Positions 6,878 through 10,919 of a DNA stretch of 10,919 nucleotides are shown one piece after another (the stretch's first letter is position 1; each line of letters starts with the position of its first letter). The notes under the pieces are model-generated. The model was given only the letters and a program-made list of their open reading frames with translations. It did no database searches and was not told the origin of the DNA. Origin of the DNA: PWPR01 sp046542315. Lineage in GTDB: Bacteria; Bacillota; UBA994; PWPR01. The position numbers were made by a program, and so were the translations under genes. Location: contig JBKHBO010000056.1 in assembly GCA_046542315.1 (NCBI GenBank), positions 1 to 10,919 of the forward strand, in the 5' to 3' direction.

Positions 6878-8326
6878 CTATTGATGCAATAGCTCATTTT
6901 TTACATCCCAAAGTTTTTGAGATAAATCTACATAATATTTATGTGGTTTTTCAAACCTTAAGACTTCATCCCATAAAGTATCTAAATGCTTCTGACAGTA
7001 CAGCCTTATTTCTTCTATAGAGTATCTAGGATATACTAAGTCTCCCTTTTTAAATATAGGTTCAAGAAGTGGCTTAACATAATAATTTGAGATAGTCTTT
7101 CTTTTCCAAATATGATGTGGGTCAAATAATTCATACTCACTAGTTTTATCTACTTCTTCTCCTCTTAAAGAAATAAGATCTGCTATTGCTTTATCATTTT
7201 CTTTATCATAGAATCTCCAAAGCTGTTTAAACCCTGGATTAGTAATCTTGTTAATGTTGTCGCTAATTTTAATTTTTGGAATAATTTCTCCATCATCCTC
7301 AATCGCAACTAATTTATATACTCCTCCAAAGACTGGATCAGATTTTGCAGTAATAAGTCTCTCACCAACCCCAAAAATATCAATCTTAGCACCTTGAATC
7401 AATAAATCTTTAATCGTATATTCATCTAACGAGCTAGATGCTATAATTTTGCAATCAGAATATCCTGCTTCATCTAAAAGCTTTCTTGATTGAATTGATA
7501 AATAGGCTAAATCACCGCTATCTAATCTGATAGCTTTAGGTCTTGCACCTAATGGCTTTAGTACTTCATCAAATGTCTGAATAGCATTAGGAATACCTGA
7601 TTTTAATGTGTCATAGGTATCAACTAAGAGAGTACAATCGTGTGGATAAACCTTCGCATATGTTTTAAATGCTTCTAGTTCAGATGGAAATGCTTGCACC
7701 CAACTATGTGCCATAGTTCCTAACGCTGGTATTTCAAATTCTCTATCTAAAATTGTACAAGAAGTTCCCACACAACCACCTATATAAGCTGCTCTTGCTC
7801 CATAAATTGCTCCGTCATATCCTTGGGCTCTTCTTGAACCAAACTCTATAATATCTCTACCTCTTGCAGCTCTTACTATTCTATTTGCCTTTGTGGCTAT
7901 AAGACTCTGATGATTTATTGTTATCAGTACCATGGTCTCAATTAACTGGGCTTGTAACAGTGGCCCTCTAACAGAAACTATAGGTTCATGAGGGAATACT
8001 GGGGTACCTTCAGCAATTGCCCAAACATCGCATTCAAAGCTAAAGTCCAGTAGATATTGTAAAAACTTTTCTGAAAAAATCTTTTTTGATCTTAAATATT
8101 CTATATCTTGCTCTGTAAACGATAGCTCTTGGATATAACTTATAAGCTGATCAAGCCCTGCTGCAACGGCAAAACCCCCATCATCAGGCACGCTTCTATA
8201 AAACATATCAAAATATGCTATGCGTTCATCCATATCATTCTCTAAATATCCGTTAGCCATAGTTAATTCATAAAAATCAGTTAGTAGGGATAGGTTTCTA
8301 TTTAAAAAATACTTGTCTTGTGTCAT
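6878..8326 (-). CDS. pncB: Nicotinate phosphoribosyltransferase
   Basis: A 482-residue enzyme that joins nicotinate and PRPP to make nicotinate mononucleotide, with ATP hydrolysis, in the Preiss-Handler NAD salvage route. Family motifs in order are TDFYELTMANGY (16-27), FRSV-like YRSVP (43-47), EFGSRRAQGYDGA (161-173) and MAHSWVQAF. In the last, His207 is the residue that is phosphorylated in the family. Then come IRLDSGDLAYLS (266-277) and IFGVGERLITAKSDP (317-331). Length and motifs fit the longer bacterial type found in Firmicutes. It is intact and cytoplasmic. AAGGG (8336-8340) lies nine bases before the ATG. It begins 18 bases after the nicotinamidase-like gene stops, so the two are co-transcribed and carry out consecutive steps. 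Confidence 0.96.
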   Translation of the reverse strand: MTQDKYFLNRNLSLLTDFYELTMANGYLENDMDERIAYFDMFYRSVPDDGGFAVAAGLDQLISYIQELSFTEQDIEYLRSKKIFSEKFLQYLLDFSFECDVWAIAEGTPVFPHEPIVSVRGPLLQAQLIETMVLITINHQSLIATKANRIVRAARGRDIIEFGSRRAQGYDGAIYGARAAYIGGCVGTSCTILDREFEIPALGTMAHSWVQAFPSELEAFKTYAKVYPHDCTLLVDTYDTLKSGIPNAIQTFDEVLKPLGARPKAIRLDSGDLAYLSIQSRKLLDEAGYSDCKIIASSSLDEYTIKDLLIQGAKIDIFGVGERLITAKSDPVFGGVYKLVAIEDDGEIIPKIKISDNINKITNPGFKQLWRFYDKENDKAIADLISLRGEEVDKTSEYELFDPHHIWKRKTISNYYVKPLLEPIFKKGDLVYPRYSIEEIRLYCQKHLDTLWDEVLRFEKPHKYYVDLSQKLWDVKNELLHQ

Positions 8327-8344
8327 TTCTTTACACCCTTACAT

Positions 8345-9010
8345 TTATTTAATTTCTTTAACTATTTTTATCCCAGCATTTTGCATAATATACAGTGAAA
8401 ACAGATTGATAATATCGCCATCATGCTTTGCTACGTCGTAAGTATCTATCAAATCCTTAACTACTATAATATTACTTTCTTTGTTTAGTTGATTATTATA
8501 TGCTTTCATAGCTAACCCGAACTGCATTATGCATATGTCAGTGCAATCTCCAACTAAAATATAAGTGTCTACATCCTGATTATCATTAAACCAATTTATA
8601 AAAGCTGGTGCAAAAAATCCATTAGTTGAATTCTTGTGAATAAGCTTATATCCACCTATTTCTTTTAGCTCATCTACCATTTCTGATTCTTCTGTTTCTG
8701 CTAAACTATGTTCTGGAAAAGTATTAAATTCTGGATTAATTTTATCATGATAATCTGCAAATGCTAAAACCTTATACTCTTTATCTATCATTTTCTCAAG
8801 TAGCTCACTAATGCCTGGAATAAGGTCTTTAATTCTTTCATCCATCAATGCACCTTTTTTAGCAAATCCATTAATCATGTCCATAATTACTAGAACAGTA
8901 TTTCTTGGATCTAGTTCTTTTAAATCTACTATAGGCAAGTTAGAAAATTTTTCTTCCAAATTAAGAGCGAGCTTTTTACTTTTTTCCTCTACATTATTTA
9001 CTTTCTTCAT
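8345..9010 (-). CDS. pncA: Nicotinamidase-like cysteine hydrolase (isochorismatase family)
   Basis: A 221-residue member of the isochorismatase/nicotinamidase fold. The catalytic triad is visible as Asp44 (MDMINGF), Lys126 (IHKNSTNGF) and nucleophile Cys160 (GDCTDICIMQ). The metal-site residues are Asp86 and His88 (FADYHD) and probably His101 (FPEHSL). These residues are those of nicotinamidases, which turn nicotinamide into nicotinate and ammonia. The neighbouring pncB uses that product, which strengthens the assignment. It carries about 35 residues before the first core strand, longer than the minimal enzyme, and lacks the usual DxQNDF wording, having DMINGF. The start ATG overlaps the end of the NUDIX gene by 17 bases. 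AAGGAG (9019-9024) is eight bases upstream, so translation is probably coupled. Other amide hydrolases of the family remain possible. Confidence 0.88.
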   Translation of the reverse strand: MKKVNNVEEKSKKLALNLEEKFSNLPIVDLKELDPRNTVLVIMDMINGFAKKGALMDERIKDLIPGISELLEKMIDKEYKVLAFADYHDKINPEFNTFPEHSLAETEESEMVDELKEIGGYKLIHKNSTNGFFAPAFINWFNDNQDVDTYILVGDCTDICIMQFGLAMKAYNNQLNKESNIIVVKDLIDTYDVAKHDGDIINLFSLYIMQNAGIKIVKEIK

Positions 9011-9683
9011 TTATATCTCTCCTTACTTTCCCTATTAAACTTTTTATACACTCATCGTTTATTACTGTTCTTTTATTTCTCATAATTATTCTATCGCTTT
9101 TTATGCAACTAAACAAATATAGCCATCCATAAGCAATAATTTTTGCATGGTCAAATGCTAACCCTTCAGATTTTATTATGTCACTTTTAATAAAATCATT
9201 CTCATCTACTTTTATTAATCCATTTAAATCATAATCTTTATTAGATAAATTTAGCTCCAATAACCCATTATTAATAGTTACTCCTATTGAAAATATTTTT
9301 GCATCACTAGCATCATCGCCTGCTTTTAAGGTTAAGTCTTGTACTCTAGCTATTCCTAGAAAAGACAGACTAATAATTCTATCTCTAGGGTCTCTATTAG
9401 GATCATCCCACACTGCTAATTGTTTTATTTCTATATCTTCTAAACCTGTCTCTTCCTTGAGCTCTCTCAAAGCAGTTTGATAAAGAGTCTCACCTTGTTC
9501 TAAAAACCCTCCAGGCAACGCCCAACTATTCTTATACGGAAAATCACCTCTTTTGATTAGAAGCACTTTTATTTCACTATTATCTTTCAAATTATCACAC
9601 ACAAAAAGTAAAACATCTGCTGCAACAGATGGTTTCCAGTATTTATTACTGTTATAAGACTTTAGAAATTCTTTTTCTTTCAT
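8994..9683 (-). CDS. NUDIX hydrolase, ADP-ribose pyrophosphatase/NrtR-like
   Basis: A 229-residue protein with a complete NUDIX box at residues 59-81 (GFLEQGE, then RELKEETGL), so it should be catalytically active. WALPGG precedes it. DPNRDPRDRIISLSFLGIA follows (about 95-113), the wording of ADP-ribose pyrophosphatases and of NrtR-type proteins. LAFDHAKIIAYGW (about 176-188) is the linker seen in the same group. NrtR repressors then continue into a winged helix; here only about 40 basic residues follow (MRNKRTVINDE...KVRRD), too short for that domain and without its RNFRR-like motif. The likely role is cleaving ADP-ribose to AMP and ribose 5-phosphate; a regulatory role is possible but unsupported. 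ATG 9681-9683 was chosen because GAGG (9694-9697) is ten bases upstream. A TTG three codons earlier is too close to it. It is the first gene of the NAD-salvage operon. Confidence 0.88.
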   Translation of the reverse strand: MKEKEFLKSYNSNKYWKPSVAADVLLFVCDNLKDNSEIKVLLIKRGDFPYKNSWALPGGFLEQGETLYQTALRELKEETGLEDIEIKQLAVWDDPNRDPRDRIISLSFLGIARVQDLTLKAGDDASDAKIFSIGVTINNGLLELNLSNKDYDLNGLIKVDENDFIKSDIIKSEGLAFDHAKIIAYGWLYLFSCIKSDRIIMRNKRTVINDECIKSLIGKVRRDINEESK

Positions 9684-9710
9684 AATATTCAAACCTCTAT
9701 TCTTTTTTTA

Positions 9711-9739
9711 ATAGTATTACCTATTTATCTTTAAGTCAA
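9711..9739 (-). promoter_or_regulatory. Promoter of the NUDIX-pncA-pncB operon
   Basis: On the minus strand TTGACT (9734-9739) and TACTAT (9711-9716) are separated by exactly 17 bases; each box matches consensus at five of six positions. Transcription would begin near 9704, about 20 bases before the NUDIX ATG, leaving just enough leader for the ribosome binding site. I see no clear inverted-repeat operator over it. Confidence 0.65.
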
Positions 9740-9806
9740 TTATTTAAATTAATGAAGTAGAACTAACTGAAAGCTATTATAAGTGACTCAGCATCATGTT
9801 TTCTAC

Positions 9807-9835
9807 TTGATAATTAAGTATTAATTTATTATTGT
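9807..9835 (+). promoter_or_regulatory. Possible promoter of the broken XRE regulator
   Basis: TTGATA (9807-9812) and TATTGT (9830-9835) are 17 bases apart, with transcription starting near 9842 and the ATG at 9865. It diverges from the NAD-operon promoter about 70 bases away, which would suit a regulator acting on that gap if the gene were once intact. Confidence 0.35.
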
Positions 9836-9864
9836 TAATATTTTTGTATTCTGGAGATGATAAT

Positions 9865-10060
9865 ATGGGATTTAGCTAAAAAATTGCAAAAAGACTAAAA
9901 AGGATACAGCCCACAAGAGATGGCTGATAAATTAGACATATCCACATTTTTCTACTACAAAATAGGAGCAGGCACTAGAGATCCTTCGCTAGACCTTGCT
10001 TTGGTGTTCTTGAGGGGGTAAAACGAAGATCTTTACTTCCCTCGTCTAATCCACAAATGC
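9865..10060 (+). pseudogene. XRE-type helix-turn-helix regulator, decayed
   Basis: The sequence starts with ATG behind GGAG (9853-9856, eight bases). It gives MGFS, a TAA stop at 9877-9879, then KIAKRLK. After a one-base shift near 9898-9902 it continues GYSPQEMADKLDIST, YYKIGAGTRDPSLDLAL, a second stop at 10019-10021 and NEDLYFPRLIHKC. Together this follows the order of a small Cro/CI-type protein of about 65-70 residues: GYSQEEMA helix, LGIS turn, Y..IE.G.R.PS, and a C-terminal EDLFFP...IN. The Glu of the usual KIEAG is Gly here. A few residues are missing before NEDLYFP. Two stops, one frameshift and the lost Glu make it non-functional. The tail overlaps the 3' end of the convergent NmrA-like gene. 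Confidence 0.75.
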
Positions 10061-10906
10061 ATCTTTATTATCTATTGCAAACTCTTTTAAAGTTTTAGGC
10101 TGCTTTCCTGTTAATTGATAGAATTCATCTGTTACTTGCTTTGCGGCGCCCATTCTAGTCATAAAATAAAGTGCAACAGTTACATTTACATATGTTTTGT
10201 TTAAACCACGTTTATTTATGTAGTGATATCTGTATTTTAAGAAGCCTGGTTTTGTATAGCTTATTTCTCTTCCAGTTACTTCACTTAATATATCAGCTAC
10301 TTGATAATAGTCTAATGCCTCTGCTCCAGTTATAGTGTGTACTGTGTTTCTATATTTCCTTGGATTACTCAGTAATATAGCTACTGTAAGTCCAATATCT
10401 GCAGCATCTATAAAGCTTGTCTTACTCCTACCTGCTGGTATAAATATTTCATCATTATTTTTTATTTCGACAGAATGTACCCCCGATATATTTTGCATAA
10501 AAAAACTTGGTCTAACATGAGCGTAGGGAACTCCTGACTTTTCTATATACTTCTCAATTTTATGATGTGGAGGTATCGGATTATTTTCTACTCCCATCAA
10601 GGAAAGAAAACTAATTAGCTTAATCCCCTTATCTTTAACTGCATCTATAAAAGGGTACAAATCTTGTGGATCACCAAGACTTGGAGGCCTCATAAGAAAA
10701 ACCCTATCTACATTTTCTAAAGCATCTTTGAACGAAATTCTTTTAGTAAAGTCAAATAACACCTTATTTACTTCATTATCAAACAAGCTTTTTAGTTTTT
10801 TAAGGCTAGTATCTGCAGCAACTACCTCATTGCCTTTCTTAATAAGCTCTTTCACTACATATGTTCCCACATTGCCTGTTGCTCCTGTCACCAATACTTT
10901 TGCCAT
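10046..10906 (-). CDS. NmrA-like NAD(P)-binding protein (atypical SDR)
   Basis: A 286-residue protein with an N-terminal Rossmann fold: KVLVTGATGNVG (3-14) carries the GxxGxxG dinucleotide motif, followed by VVAADTS at the end of beta2. It then has FLMRPPS (about 90-96), SFLSLMGVENN (about 114-124), PYAHVRPSFFMQN (about 147-159) and SFIDAADIGL (about 185-194), all usual in NmrA/YtfG-type atypical short-chain dehydrogenases. The classical YxxxK catalytic pair is not evident; HHKIEKYIEKSG takes the place of the active-site helix. Members act as quinone or other reductases or as redox sensors, and the substrate cannot be predicted. AGGAG sits eight bases before the ATG at the window edge. It is intact and convergent with the broken XRE gene, with no clear terminator between them. 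Confidence 0.9.
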   Translation of the reverse strand: MAKVLVTGATGNVGTYVVKELIKKGNEVVAADTSLKKLKSLFDNEVNKVLFDFTKRISFKDALENVDRVFLMRPPSLGDPQDLYPFIDAVKDKGIKLISFLSLMGVENNPIPPHHKIEKYIEKSGVPYAHVRPSFFMQNISGVHSVEIKNNDEIFIPAGRSKTSFIDAADIGLTVAILLSNPRKYRNTVHTITGAEALDYYQVADILSEVTGREISYTKPGFLKYRYHYINKRGLNKTYVNVTVALYFMTRMGAAKQVTDEFYQLTGKQPKTLKEFAIDNKDAFVD

Positions 10907-10919
10907 CTTTTAATCTCCT

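Noticed and set aside
1..10919. CRISPR arrays, tRNA or rRNA genes, riboswitches, complete insertion sequences
   Set aside because: No regularly spaced repeats, cloverleaf sequences, conserved riboswitch cores or paired terminal inverted repeats were seen by eye on either strand.

Overview
The window looks like the chromosome of a low-GC anaerobic Firmicute, in the broad Clostridia/Tissierellia area. Coding regions are AT-rich, Shine-Dalgarno sites are strong (AGGAG/GGAGG type), GTG and TTG starts occur, and promoters are sigma-A-like. Nearly all genes are on the minus strand. The genus is an inference from codon use and family resemblance, since no search could be run.

Region 1-760 (minus) holds the 5' end of an unrecognised gene cut by the window edge, an N-terminal remnant of a polyamine-type GNAT acetyltransferase, and a small two-helix membrane protein. 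Region 756-1472 is an intact MBL-fold hydrolase. Region 1648-2635 (plus) holds a promoter, a short stretch resembling a TnpB (IS605 OrfB) remnant, and a GNAT acetyltransferase broken by frameshifts in its acetyl-CoA loop. Region 2713-3361 is a DUF305 membrane protein with its own promoter and terminator.

Region 3722-5511 is a nearly full-length SulP-family anion transporter with a STAS domain. It is dead by at least seven, probably eight, nonsense and frameshift lesions. Its base composition is richer in G+C than the neighbours, which suggests an acquired gene in decay.

Region 5623-6819 is an intact 23S rRNA m5U methyltransferase of the RlmD/RumA type. Region 6840-9739 is a compact NAD-salvage operon transcribed leftwards: a good promoter (TTGACT-N17-TACTAT), then a NUDIX hydrolase of the ADP-ribose pyrophosphatase/NrtR-like type, a nicotinamidase-like cysteine hydrolase and nicotinate phosphoribosyltransferase, then an intrinsic terminator. 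The likely flow is nicotinamide to nicotinate to NaMN, with the NUDIX enzyme probably clearing ADP-ribose.

Region 9807-10060 (plus) is a broken XRE-type regulator whose 3' end runs into the 3' end of a convergent NmrA-like NAD(P)-binding protein (10046-10906). The window ends inside the ribosome binding site of that last gene.

The main theme is an intact housekeeping NAD operon and rRNA methylase set among at least four decayed genes. Several of these carry apparent single-base losses in short homopolymer runs. I see no new defence or mobile system, no CRISPR array and no tRNA or rRNA gene.
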